Source: Nannocystis exedens
Lineage (GTDB): Bacteria > Myxococcota_A > Polyangia > Polyangiales > Polyangiaceae
Direction of reading: 5' to 3'
Length of the DNA: 64,000 nucleotides
Assembly (NCBI GenBank): GCA_945861885.1
Contig: CAMAVR010000001.1
Coordinates: 124,001-188,000, forward strand
How positions within the stretch are numbered: the first letter of the stretch is position 1; every line of letters starts with the position of its first letter. Below, one piece after another: positions 27,701 to 35,732 of the stretch. Both the position numbers and the translations under genes were made by a program. Below the pieces are notes generated by a model, which searched no databases, was not told the DNA's origin, and was given only the letters and a program-made list of their open reading frames with translations.

Positions 27701-30700
27701 CACTTCGCCTCGGATGACGTCAATCGTGTAGTTGCCGCTTGAAAATACTCCCGGATAGTTTTCAATCCAAGTGCCGTCTGGCGTCCCGGGGAGAATGTCG
27801 GCTCTTATCTCGTTAAGCGCCGCGTCGTTGCCACGAAAGTAGGCTAACAAAGCAGTTGTGTTGGCCACCAATATATTTTGAACTGCTCTCTCGCCAAATG
27901 GGTCTTCGTAGGCCGCGTTGCGAATTGGGTGCAGTTGATGTTCGATATAGCTACGGAGCAGAAGCGCGATGCCGTCACTTCCTACGGGCTGCGGGTCGTA
28001 AAGATATGTTTGAACTAGGTTGAGCCAGAGAAAGCTCTTTTCATCGAGGTCGGTTGCGGCTTTCGCGAGGCGCAATAGCTCCGCTCTAGTCCCCGTCAAC
28101 TTCGCCAAGTCAGCGTCGCTGATTTTTGCGTTCAGTTTGGTCTTGGCGAATACGGCATAGTCATAAAAAATCTGCTTCATTCGAAGCGCGAAAGCGGCCC
28201 CTTGCATGTTGCTAATTTGGTAGAAATTATCGAACGATCGGTCGCAAAAAGATCCAAGTTCGCCGATAAGAATTGTCACGGCGGCTTCGTTGTGTTGAAG
28301 CTGATCGAGAAGCAGCGTCGGATCGAAAATCAACTTTTCAAACAAGCGCTGGTAAGCCGGCAAAAATAGCAAATTTGAATGGCGCGAAAAAAAGCTGAGC
28401 GTCTGAATAATTTGTTGATCGCGGATGCCGCTGATTCCCAAAATCCCACGCGCTCGTTCGCGACTCATTGTGTCGCTGAGCAGCCCGTTCAGCTTGTTAA
28501 CAATAAGCGCGTTTGGCGCCTGACGGTCTCGAGTCGGCTTGCTATCGACCATCGCGGTGTAGAGCTTGTCGAGCTCCTGGCGATATTTCGTCGCCTCGTC
28601 GTCGGTAAACGGCTTCGTTGCATTTTGCAAATGCGTGTACGGGCTTATGTAAAATCGCTGCGACGCATGCTTGAGCTTTTCGCCCTCTTTTTGATAAAAA
28701 TGTTCGTCAATGGGAGGAATTTCGGCGCCAAATATTTCGTAGCTTAGTTCAACGAACTGCTCCTCGATAAATTCGTCTGCGGGGAGTCTGCGAAGTTCGC
28801 TGTCGCTAGCCTTCTCCGGATGTACGTATCGGCATGAGCACTCCCCGCCGGACAGACGGCCTATCCGGAAGAATCGTCTGGCGTCGGCCTCACGAATTCG
28901 AAACGCCGGGGTCTCATCGGTTGTCGTTACCGATGGATCCGAAACCCGAAAAGCAAACGACTTTCGTCTGCCGGCGACGAATTCGTGAGAATCGGCAGAG
29001 CCGAGTGTCCACGATGGCGTAATCGGTGCGGTAAGGAGAAGGTCGGTTATTCCGGAGAGGGTTCGAAGATCGTAAAAGGTTGGCGGAAGCGTATTTCGCG
29101 CCATCGCTTCAACCGCTTTTCGTTGGATGGCGTTTTCGCGACTTGCGCGAGACTTGGGCGGCAGCTGAACGACGACCGTGCATGCGAGCGGCCGATTGTC
29201 ATTGTCGCTCGCAGGACACTCATACGTCGTCGTAGTCGGTGGGGTTACGGCATCAAAGTCGGCATTTTTTTCCAGCCATCGTTTTGCCCAAGCCAGGTCT
29301 TTCCAATTTATATTTTTTGACCACGACGTTGTTTGCTCCAGCGCCAGCGGCGAAACGTCGGTTGTCTTCCACAGGTGCCGCGACGCGCCCGAACCGCGGG
29401 AATAGTTGTATGCAGTATCGAGACCTACCGGGTAGTCTTCGTATCCAAAGAAAGATTTGGAGTTTGGTGCAAGGCGCTCATGTTCGTTTTGGTAGTAGCT
29501 TTTAAGCTCATGAAGCTTCCATTGCCAGCGCGGGTCTTCTATTTGAAATACTGATAGGTCGCCGAACAGAAAGTTGTCGATTCGTTGCTGAATCATGGAA
29601 GGGATGTCGAGCTGCGTTCGCAGATTGCTCGAATCGCCCACGGTCATCAATGTCAACGAAGTCAAAAATTGAATCGCCGTGATTCGTTCGTGGTTTTCGA
29701 AAACGGTTACACGTTTTAGAAGCGCCCACAAATAGAGCTCATCGATTTGCGCGAGCGCCGCCAAATCGGCCTGCTTCAACTGAGGCTGATGGAGATTCGC
29801 CTGCAAAGCGAGCTTCTCAACCGCATCGATTGCCGCGGGATAGTGGCCGCGCTCTACCGCGTCGAGCAGATCTTGTCGAAACGTGGCGAAATCAACTTCT
29901 GAAAAGTTCGAAACTTCGCTCGGAGCAATCGAACCGGTCGTGTCGGCAATTTGCGAAAGCGCGGGCAGCTGCGCGTCCGCGAAAATGAGCGGAGCGTCAG
30001 CCCCCGGGTTGATGCTGGTGAATTGCGGTGCGCCGGCACTCGCAACCGCGTCAAGTTGGATTTGCGCCGCTGCAATGTCGTCATAAATTCGTCCGCCGAT
30101 TCGGGCCGCCGCCGCCGCCGCACCTTTGTCGATAACGAAGTCGGATTGCGATTCGATCGCATCTCTAGCGAAAAATGTAAGCCCTTTTCGTAGTAAATTG
30201 ACTCGACCAGGCTGCTCCAAATCGGCGGTGCTCGCGTAGTCGTTAATTGTTTTTGAGTTGATAAGAAATTCGAGTTCGGGCGCGATAAATTCGGCGACTC
30301 GTCCCTTCCCTGCGACGATCTTCGTCAACACGCTTTCCATCACGAGCGGCGCGGTAAAGTAGACGCAAGTACCGGCATTTTGCGGGTCTGCAAAGAGCGC
30401 CGGATCGTATTCGATTGGGTCTTTTCGCCCTTCTAACATCGGCAGCGCCCGCTCGTAAAAATCGACTTCGGAGAGCGGTTTTAGATAAATATCTTGAATT
30501 AGACTCAAGAACGCAAAGCTTGTAACGTTCGCGAACGGTATTTCAGTGACTTCCACGAACGGAAAATACTGCTGCTTATACCCGAGCAGCGAAGAGGCAT
30601 GGTATTCGAGGCCGCCGCCTTCGTTGTAGACGCGGAATCCGTATGAATCGCCAGATTGTTTTGTGAACTGAAAGTTAACGGCATGTCCCTTCCAACCTCC

Positions 30701-31522
30701 GGGCATAAATAGCGACATGCCGTCTGGAAGCGCGAGCAGTTGCCGAATCAGTTCATCGCGAAATGCCGTGATTGAGTCGCTTTGACCAAAGAGTACGTGA
30801 AGCCGCTCGGAATTGTCATAAGCGGCAATGAGTCCGTTCAGAACGTCTTGCCGGACATCTGGATGCGGCCTCGGATCTTTTGATAAAAAGTCGATTTTTG
30901 CGCCAAAGCACGGCTGGCTCTGCTCTTCATCGCTAATGTAGACATGGGCTTTCAGCTCATCGCGAATCACCGTCAGGGCATTTTTTCGATGGGCAAGCGT
31001 CTCCGCTTCGCCGCCATGCCCCTTCCCTCCCTCTTCTGCCGCGCCAAAAATATCGCCCTGAACTTGAAGAAACGTCGTGTCGCGAATTTCGCTCGCCGTC
31101 GCCTCGTCGAATACCGGCCCTTTCGATGGGTTGGCCAATATTTGCTTTGTTCTGCAGTAAGAGAGAAGCTCTTGCAGCTGCTGGTAGTCGTCGACAACCT
31201 TTCGAAATTTCGTTTCGTCGACATCGCCTTTTTTATTTGAGAGTTCGGTAACCTCGGAGCGAAGGCGCTCTGGGATTTTGAACGTCGGGTCGTCCGCGTC
31301 CGAATCGCCCAGGCAATCGACGCTAACGTTCTCGAAATTCGATAACGAGCGAATCGCCTGCTTTTCGTAGTTTGGAAAACAAGCGTTGATGCGAGCTTGC
31401 TGCGATGGCTCTTTGCATCCGCTAGCGATCGCGACGACGGAGAGTGCCATCGATAGCAGTCGCAAGCGTACGACCGGATTTAACCGGAGCCGAAGCGGCC
31501 CCGAAAGCTCCCAAATCGCCAT
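21734..31522 (-). CDS. Giant predicted lipoprotein with DUF3638-like SF2 translocase core
   Basis: 3262 residues without interruption. ATG 31522 follows a six-G Shine-Dalgarno tract. The N-terminus has an arginine-rich n-region, a hydrophobic stretch and the lipobox AIASGC (Cys36). About residues 260-400 form a separate module with GGWKGHAVNF (H280) and AGTCVYF (C386), compatible with a cysteine-hydrolase fold. The core has EMIPGSGKTSVLLPLL (K2250), MLPEALVRSMS, VVVTNSSVQS, LNIDEVDLALD (D2377, E2378), RHTTGSDLK (about 2811-2819) and QQSAWRLRGLNK (Q2840-R2847). In order these match SF2 motifs I, Ia, Ib, II, V and VI, and closely resemble the DUF3638 family of very large eukaryotic and intracellular-bacterial proteins. 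A Glu/Gln run (VEQEQEQEQEL) lies near residue 3015. Function unknown; an ATPase core on an exported protein is a paradox. Confidence 0.75.
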   Translation of the reverse strand: MAIWELSGPLRLRLNPVVRLRLLSMALSVVAIASGCKEPSQQARINACFPNYEKQAIRSLSNFENVSVDCLGDSDADDPTFKIPERLRSEVTELSNKKGDVDETKFRKVVDDYQQLQELLSYCRTKQILANPSKGPVFDEATASEIRDTTFLQVQGDIFGAAEEGGKGHGGEAETLAHRKNALTVIRDELKAHVYISDEEQSQPCFGAKIDFLSKDPRPHPDVRQDVLNGLIAAYDNSERLHVLFGQSDSITAFRDELIRQLLALPDGMSLFMPGGWKGHAVNFQFTKQSGDSYGFRVYNEGGGLEYHASSLLGYKQQYFPFVEVTEIPFANVTSFAFLSLIQDIYLKPLSEVDFYERALPMLEGRKDPIEYDPALFADPQNAGTCVYFTAPLVMESVLTKIVAGKGRVAEFIAPELEFLINSKTINDYASTADLEQPGRVNLLRKGLTFFARDAIESQSDFVIDKGAAAAAARIGGRIYDDIAAAQIQLDAVASAGAPQFTSINPGADAPLIFADAQLPALSQIADTTGSIAPSEVSNFSEVDFATFRQDLLDAVERGHYPAAIDAVEKLALQANLHQPQLKQADLAALAQIDELYLWALLKRVTVFENHERITAIQFLTSLTLMTVGDSSNLRTQLDIPSMIQQRIDNFLFGDLSVFQIEDPRWQWKLHELKSYYQNEHERLAPNSKSFFGYEDYPVGLDTAYNYSRGSGASRHLWKTTDVSPLALEQTTSWSKNINWKDLAWAKRWLEKNADFDAVTPPTTTTYECPASDNDNRPLACTVVVQLPPKSRASRENAIQRKAVEAMARNTLPPTFYDLRTLSGITDLLLTAPITPSWTLGSADSHEFVAGRRKSFAFRVSDPSVTTTDETPAFRIREADARRFFRIGRLSGGECSCRYVHPEKASDSELRRLPADEFIEEQFVELSYEIFGAEIPPIDEHFYQKEGEKLKHASQRFYISPYTHLQNATKPFTDDEATKYRQELDKLYTAMVDSKPTRDRQAPNALIVNKLNGLLSDTMSRERARGILGISGIRDQQIIQTLSFFSRHSNLLFLPAYQRLFEKLIFDPTLLLDQLQHNEAAVTILIGELGSFCDRSFDNFYQISNMQGAAFALRMKQIFYDYAVFAKTKLNAKISDADLAKLTGTRAELLRLAKAATDLDEKSFLWLNLVQTYLYDPQPVGSDGIALLLRSYIEHQLHPIRNAAYEDPFGERAVQNILVANTTALLAYFRGNDAALNEIRADILPGTPDGTWIENYPGVFSSGNYTIDVIRGEVVDAGNPIVGFPIPPLVYQKVFGDVKAPENATRLASDQAYSWTWKDGLSARAKLANEAWQIQREEPKGAWFQYLPDDALTVLKDTSAYLPGVDYWQRLGSDDGLTVIESSPFTVTMRGRQVVSIQRKNGDFAINVAKDSPYRVFEQIEDWKSVYLWSTNKKDVVEVELPRLKLKFDVIDGRLRCPLLKDHVVAIEQYSSALGLPVSYLLCEAKTDSSTSRQALVPIQPFVDEPTKVIVPPEDESPAEKSKRLKMERGKKALHSFAAQFQVQHRTAPIEIYDVDDEKLENRVLPRSDTGRFYLALRRLWQHEYRAAAEQIRSNSSVLGPLSESEVTILRWIATRNILDRAYKPSDNDPRADAISLLAASWLIKDAMYYQLAFNDEAALAPLTAMYLAYLQKVDLFNRDLLGVDDEFRIATTLLKYLSEKIEKLNGSAAAQDDSAREAAQDELDRAIRALQRITNRIAAIKLEQANQAYIVNPSVRPASETPAKLARAALRTSWSGGDFEALKLLIDGSNTGQLYQTLLDDDCDIATARSWLLSAVPHADVSNLSMEQFRNEARLWLNAYVREESSQELQSDKAPVRLAFYESMLQLDAERRSGAHIMPWAEFSRTLDDAVSRYHVALASGNDNQGLWDLYFDSSRTLNALLTRHGAPDSDGCQGCSRKKYEYDPNFHVIDTPIGQGDPVKLVKPHTPPIPSPSKDVLTGAPAIQVTDSLSTPLFSEEQIASLFTVSTTSADDKAVELAKLAALEISIKRAEAANDRLSDAVPELALSKQIRDFVTASLKNRKTYVVNDWTQVVQAIPPIKTREEKLAQLREEIVADGTKYAPMLAGGGGQQLAHLADATKRIEFNDLIYMLLRRSHLPFHAQLGTNDVAHFNALMNKLASYLVDATYVQQVKRLTEAVRSKNSEEVVRIALGERNYSVDEHIEYLVFEYFTDLLIRKDQVEALNRLAIKDGRIENEGALIEMIPGSGKTSVLLPLLIALDGSRDWLNVIMLPEALVRSMSKELSTRLGKAFSSGVDVVEVSRKNYFGRDDLALLYKRLQDDRVSGRTVVVTNSSVQSLFLNFVSRVLQADKRPDEIALFANIFRFLREYGRLNIDEVDLALDVLHSHQFSVGESISLIDSEKLRPLPNVALSFYHLLATDPEICTLVSLPFIRCAVDSPLAEAFTKDVYETLKPTLVDKILDAKPFFFGEDRFQRLLEAIPKEAARTYLLHGDRAIFDDKLDTTSKNILATIFEELHSVFPLTAQKKLGVHYGPIEEELLPDGKPVKARFGDRLFAIPYHLGSPVNRSRFGTPLEALNYTLQMILESGNYTNILEDEVVFLNKLSQVNVARFTKRLRTLGMVGQRIHGIGPEELRRLANDTALPANLNRQFNLIKHQVLKQVRVYPQQLNTNAQLYATIFKHLNVNGLSGTLWNSSTYPKIFAGFDLSETTPETFWTLWRDYGPDGKPRHVRVVKPTIDSVYEGGGGAKSSLIDEGGFFVEKKNWDIAERVHEKTKRSIYYYDIGNDITWFPAGAEAPLEQRGAFWDKRHTTGSDLKVAPDTEAFFTFDEHLVSRNIQQSAWRLRGLNKNQKIIDYCVTKEGEAIINTRLGDWKIAHDMPISLGDVFVYSLVYQDVRLRELRIRAARQKIKNVAVAQIIDTLLADGTSSDAMIQAVTNSRSLFEIDIENKPLYQVFGFSSKLENTTTVLTNYAKAWWAGKPSLHAPMLAVISEEAAQLPAMIDSNTLDTDQEVEVEQEQEQEQELQTEQEEDFGEDPNYSPHDVVNWNLSANFTLATAPMELLHTALTNPKWGTSGAQTYLAEVLNEPLYVSKNFVPADAPGRSHFEFFGKYQKPVTDVLLFQTVDNAKFGLVILDANDTHQWEQFLRHSPPMTNVVVGLYNLGLGRVYRHSEGFEKVALPRFEEAIVEAKFFGGYVHYSNIEKGYLEAFVAGDKPADSEKRAHKLHDILVRDVLHFMRDSREGLNGSDLEEVFQAHGVR

Positions 31523-31642
31523 GACGCATCCCCCCGAAGCGCTGATTGATTGCGATAACGGTATCAGACAAACGGGGCGTCACGGCTCAGAGAGTGGTTA
31601 TTGAACCGTATAACGTGGTGATGTTGCTGGGCGCGTCGAACG

Positions 31643-33691
31643 TTACGATCGCTCGAAAATACGCGGAGTATCGTTTCCAAACGTGCGCCCATGCCAAAAG
31701 CTCGACGTGATGTAGGCCCGCTGGAGCCATCGATCGGTCCCGTCATAACGCGGTGTAAATGCCGTTCTACCGCGCACAACTTTGTGGTTGTTGAACACGA
31801 TGAGATCGCCCGGGCGGAGATAGACTTTTCGAAGCACGCTGGGCTCTTCGAGCGCGGCGCGGAGCTTTGCGAGCGCATCGTTGGAACGCGCATCGGTGCC
31901 GCATGTGGTCTCGAGATTGAGGCGCAATTCGGGCGAATCGTCGGGGCCGCTGAGGAGCGGCGTCGCCGCCGAACTGTCGCCTCTCCGATGCGCACCCTTC
32001 CACGACTCGGGCGCGCCGATCACAAAGAGTGGCTCGCGGAGAACGCTGCGCACATCGTCTGTAAGCAGCGACAGCGCGACTTTGCCGGTAACAAACGTTG
32101 TCGCGGCAGCCGCTTCATGATCCGCGCGCAAACAGAATAGCGCGAGCATCGGTGGGCGAAGATCGGAAAAGGCGACTTCGGTGTGCACGAAAAACTCAGA
32201 GTCGCAGGTTTGATTCGATTGCGCCCCCTCGCGAGTTTGCACCGGCGCGATCGTGCTTATCAACGCGCCATCTTTCAAGGCGCGAAAGCCGTATGGACGC
32301 CCTAGTATTTGAGCGATTCCAAGAAGAATCGACTCGCTGACAAACGTGAATTTATCGAGCGGCTCACCGCCGTCGGATGGCGTTGCGGGGAGGCGCGGAT
32401 CGACTGGCAAATTGCTCAGCAGAAGCACGCCGGGAGCGTCGGGACGATGAAACCGCTCGACCTGTTCCATCTGCGCGATCGAGAGCACATCGACCACGCG
32501 CTTGCACGCGTAAGCGACCGCTGTGTCGACGCGGTCGCCATAGGGCGACGGTGCATCGAGGAGCCCCCATCGAAGTGCTGCCGACGACGCCGCATCGAGA
32601 TCGATCGACACGACTTCGCTTTGAGCGCTTTCTTTTAGCGCGGCATCGTCGGTGCGCATGACCGGCATCAAAACAGAACCGCTGGTAGCCACGCTTACGA
32701 CATCATGATTCGACGCGCGATAGATCCCCGGCCCAAAAAATTCATCGTTGAAGCAAAGCAGCGATCCAACAAAAACATGGTCGTTATGCGCGGCGTCACC
32801 TGGAAGATGTTCTGCCAAAAAACCGACTTCGTGCGGTTCAAGATACGACGTCATAATCGCGCGTGTCGCCAGCACGCTCAGGATGCGCTTGTCGTGCGCG
32901 ATAAAAATTGTTCGCAAATCGTTCAGGCAGAGCGAGCGCGCCATTGCCGAACGAACGTCGGGCGAAAGCGCCATGATTTCATCTTGGTGTAGTTCGAGAA
33001 CAAGCTGTTCAATTGGGCCGCTCGCATCGCAGAGGAGCGAGTTGTCGATGCGCAATTCGCTCGGTGCGACGCGGCGCACTTCACGCCCGGCCGCGGCCAT
33101 CGCGTCGCAAAAGAGATGAACATCGCCGCCGCGCTCGCGGCCGCGCACGACGCCAATCGGCAAATCTGGGGCAAATAGTTCAAGAAAAGCGAGCGGGATT
33201 CGTTCAAGTGACGATAGCCCCGCCACCCCTTTTGACGCCAAGTGCGGCAGCTGACCGGCGACAATATTGAGCGCGTGGCTAACGAAGTAGCCGTTCGTTG
33301 GGAAGCGCGCATTAATTTCGCGAACGCGCATCTTACCGTTTGCCGCGTGCAAAATATCGGGGCGAAACGTGCCGACGTCGTATTCAACAGGGCACTGTTC
33401 GAGCAGTTCGACAACATCGCGCGGAAGCGAGATGATTTCGGAAATGCGCGCGTCGTCAAAGTAGTTCCTGACAATCTGCGCAATCGCCTTGTGAAGCACG
33501 CGCGCGAGCTCACGTTGCTCCATGAGCCGCCGCCGCGTTACAACGACGGGGTCGGGGCTAAACGTATCGGTCGGCGCGAAATGGCTAAGATCGATGCCTA
33601 CAAGCTTCGTAATAGCGCTGCGCAGTGACAGTTCGTTGTCCGTCATCGAATGACGGAGTCCAGGATTGGCGTTGCGGTCGATTGAAATCAC
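31643..33691 (-). CDS. AsnO/clavaminate-synthase-like dioxygenase with large N-terminal domain
   Basis: 682 residues from GTG 33691, with GAGG six bases upstream. The C-terminal part (about 430-682) is a Fe(II)/2-oxoglutarate dioxygenase of the clavaminate synthase/L-asparagine oxygenase group: HTE metal ligands (H503, E505) in FFVHTEVAFSDLRPPMLALF, the distal histidine H636 in FNNHKVVRGRTAFTPRYDG, then DRWLQRAYI. Relatives hydroxylate free amino acids for natural products. The N-terminal ~400 residues include RPDILHAANGKMRVREINAR and FIAHDKRILSVL, which recall ATP-grasp-type ligases, but this is uncertain. It lies 120 bases upstream of the giant lipoprotein on the same strand and could share a transcript with it. 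No NRPS is near. Confidence 0.75.
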   Translation of the reverse strand: MISIDRNANPGLRHSMTDNELSLRSAITKLVGIDLSHFAPTDTFSPDPVVVTRRRLMEQRELARVLHKAIAQIVRNYFDDARISEIISLPRDVVELLEQCPVEYDVGTFRPDILHAANGKMRVREINARFPTNGYFVSHALNIVAGQLPHLASKGVAGLSSLERIPLAFLELFAPDLPIGVVRGRERGGDVHLFCDAMAAAGREVRRVAPSELRIDNSLLCDASGPIEQLVLELHQDEIMALSPDVRSAMARSLCLNDLRTIFIAHDKRILSVLATRAIMTSYLEPHEVGFLAEHLPGDAAHNDHVFVGSLLCFNDEFFGPGIYRASNHDVVSVATSGSVLMPVMRTDDAALKESAQSEVVSIDLDAASSAALRWGLLDAPSPYGDRVDTAVAYACKRVVDVLSIAQMEQVERFHRPDAPGVLLLSNLPVDPRLPATPSDGGEPLDKFTFVSESILLGIAQILGRPYGFRALKDGALISTIAPVQTREGAQSNQTCDSEFFVHTEVAFSDLRPPMLALFCLRADHEAAAATTFVTGKVALSLLTDDVRSVLREPLFVIGAPESWKGAHRRGDSSAATPLLSGPDDSPELRLNLETTCGTDARSNDALAKLRAALEEPSVLRKVYLRPGDLIVFNNHKVVRGRTAFTPRYDGTDRWLQRAYITSSFWHGRTFGNDTPRIFERS

Positions 33692-33819
33692 ATCGTCCTC
33701 ACAAAAAGTTAAGTCGCGATTTGTCAGGTCGCATTAAGTGAGGTGGCGCGAGAAATGCGACTGCGCAACTGTCAATCGAAAAAAAGCGAGCAGCGGTCGG
33801 CGGGCACCAACGCGGGTAT

Positions 33820-33879
33820 GGCGGGGGCTCGTCCCCCGCCGAGGCACCTCTCCGTAGGGCGGGGGCTCGTCCCCCGCCG
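33820..33879. repeat. Palindromic dispersed repeat, family A, copy 3 (direct pair)
   Basis: Two copies in the same orientation, 33820-33841 and 33854-33879 (GGCGGGGGCTCGTCCCCCGCC core), separated by 12 bases. Each folds into an 8-bp stem with a CTCGT loop. It ends two bases before the stop codon of the metalloprotease gene. Here the pair is tandem rather than inverted as in the other copies. Confidence 0.85.
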
Positions 33880-33881
33880 AG

Positions 33882-35732
33882 TCAATATGCGAGGCGAGTA
33901 AGCCGCGTTTGGCTGAGCAGCGGCAGTCGCGCTCGTGGCCCCGATTGCCGAATTGCTCGCGCGCACTCGTCGATCGTAAGGCGGCGCGGGCCAAACGGTG
34001 ATGAATCGGCCGCGTCTGAATCCATCAAAAGCGTAGGCGTGTCGATGCCGAAATCGTCGGGATGGCCCGGGTCGTTAAGCAGAACGTGGCCGAGCTCGTG
34101 CGCGAGCGTTAGGCTACTCTTGCGGGCGCGAACGCCGGCGCGATCGAGCAGAACGATATTGTGGAGGCTCGACGAATCGCTCCCGATAAACGACTCGCCA
34201 ATTCTCGCACCACCGGCAAAAGATGGGAGCACGACAATTTCAACGGTGCGCGGGTCGCCGTCGTCGATCGATTTTAGGAGCGTCCGCTCTTCAATCGTCC
34301 CTGCCATCGAGTCCATGTCTTGAAAGTGCTGAAGACCGTCGCTCAAATCGACGTTACCGATTCGGGCAGACAGCGTAGGGTCGCTGCTTACTTCGTAGGC
34401 GCCGTTCGCGTCGGGTTCTAGGACGGCAAACGCGCCGTTGCGTGCGCGCACAAGGAGGTCGACGCTTCCTGCATATCCGGGGCTAATTCGTGCATTTGGT
34501 GAGATCGTTGTGGCGAAGCCGGCGCGCTCGATGGCGCGAGCGACTTCGTATGCCACCAGGTCGACCGAACTTCCTGGGCGGGTGGTGGTCGTGATCGGAT
34601 GGCCATTGACGCGAAATCGAATCGTGCCGCCCGATGCGGGAAAGCCAAGACCATCGCCAATAGCAAGAAGGTACGGCGGCGGTGGGTCGACGACGCGTAC
34701 CTCGATTGCGCGCGGGTCGCCGAGGGCGATGCCGCATTCGTTCCAAATCGTTGCGGCGGTGATCAGTTCGGACCGAACAAGCGCGGCCGCTCCGAGATCG
34801 TTTCCCCCGATTGCGGGCGCACTGCCCGGGAGCGCACGAAAAACAAACGGGCGGATCGTTGCTTGATACAACCCGATCGGACCGATCGCCGAATCGCGCG
34901 GCCCCATCACGCGAATCGCCTGCAACTTACGCCCTCCGGAGCGAACGACGATCGCGCCGCCAACTTCGCCGCGTATTGAACGCGCCGTGGCGACGGGGTG
35001 GGTTCGGTCGACATCATCGACAACAAATCGGATCGGCGCGGTCGCAAAACAGTCGACTGGCGCCGAGCTGCACGTGACGGGTCGGAACGGCAAATCGTTC
35101 AGCGTATCGATCGTCGCACCGGACGCGCTAACCGATTGAAGCGTGATGTTTGGATGAATCGATTCGAACATTTCAGTTCGTGGAAGCTCAATGAGCACGC
35201 GCAGCGCATCTGGGTCGTCGTACCGGGCATCGAACGACTCGGGCGGCAGCGACGGCGGTGTTCGATTGAGCGACGCGTGATGATTGGCAAAATCGACGTC
35301 GCGTCGATCGCCGTCGCGCATCGACGCGCCAAAGACTTCAACGCGAAAATCGATGGCGCCACCATTGATTGATAAAACACCCTGAAACACGCCAGAAGAG
35401 ACACCTTGAAGCATCGCTCCGGGAGGGACGGTGACGGCGCCGTTTTCGGCAGCCCAGGCGACGGGCGAGCCGCGCACAATCAATCGTACATGCTCGCCTC
35501 CCGATACAACGCGAAGGAGTCCACCAACAATCGGCGGCGGAACCGGAGCGAGATCGATTCGGGCCGCCGGCGTTAAGTTCGTCTGGATTGAGTCGGCCTG
35601 GCCGTCGACATCGTCGTCGTCGCGATCGGCGATGACCATCATGGCCAAAGTTTTCGTGGCAACGGCGCTGTGGCCTAGCGTCGGCGCGAGAAGCGGCGCC
35701 AATGCCATCGCCACGCACAAGCGCCTACTCAA
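33882..35732 (-). CDS. Secreted metzincin-like metalloprotease
   Basis: 616 residues. The TTG start (MSRRLCVAMALAPLLAPTLG) overlaps the upstream HEAT gene by eight bases and has GGGGGTGG just before it; ATG 35708 is an alternative. A Sec signal peptide is followed by an acidic DRDDDDVDGQAD stretch. The catalytic site is HELGHVLLNDPGHPD with H545, E546 and H549; the likely third ligand is H557, two residues later than in the classical HExxHxxGxxH. A downstream LLMDSD could be the Met-turn. The mature protein of about 590 residues is beta-rich before the protease part. Substrate unknown; such proteins are exported or surface enzymes. The repeat family A pair touches its stop codon. Confidence 0.7.
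   Translation of the reverse strand: MSRRLCVAMALAPLLAPTLGHSAVATKTLAMMVIADRDDDDVDGQADSIQTNLTPAARIDLAPVPPPIVGGLLRVVSGGEHVRLIVRGSPVAWAAENGAVTVPPGAMLQGVSSGVFQGVLSINGGAIDFRVEVFGASMRDGDRRDVDFANHHASLNRTPPSLPPESFDARYDDPDALRVLIELPRTEMFESIHPNITLQSVSASGATIDTLNDLPFRPVTCSSAPVDCFATAPIRFVVDDVDRTHPVATARSIRGEVGGAIVVRSGGRKLQAIRVMGPRDSAIGPIGLYQATIRPFVFRALPGSAPAIGGNDLGAAALVRSELITAATIWNECGIALGDPRAIEVRVVDPPPPYLLAIGDGLGFPASGGTIRFRVNGHPITTTTRPGSSVDLVAYEVARAIERAGFATTISPNARISPGYAGSVDLLVRARNGAFAVLEPDANGAYEVSSDPTLSARIGNVDLSDGLQHFQDMDSMAGTIEERTLLKSIDDGDPRTVEIVVLPSFAGGARIGESFIGSDSSSLHNIVLLDRAGVRARKSSLTLAHELGHVLLNDPGHPDDFGIDTPTLLMDSDAADSSPFGPRRLTIDECARAIRQSGPRARLPLLSQTRLTRLAY

Noticed and set aside
33692..33819. Possible tRNA or small RNA upstream of the dioxygenase gene
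   Set aside because: No acceptor/T-loop pattern (GGTTCGANTCC) or cloverleaf could be drawn.
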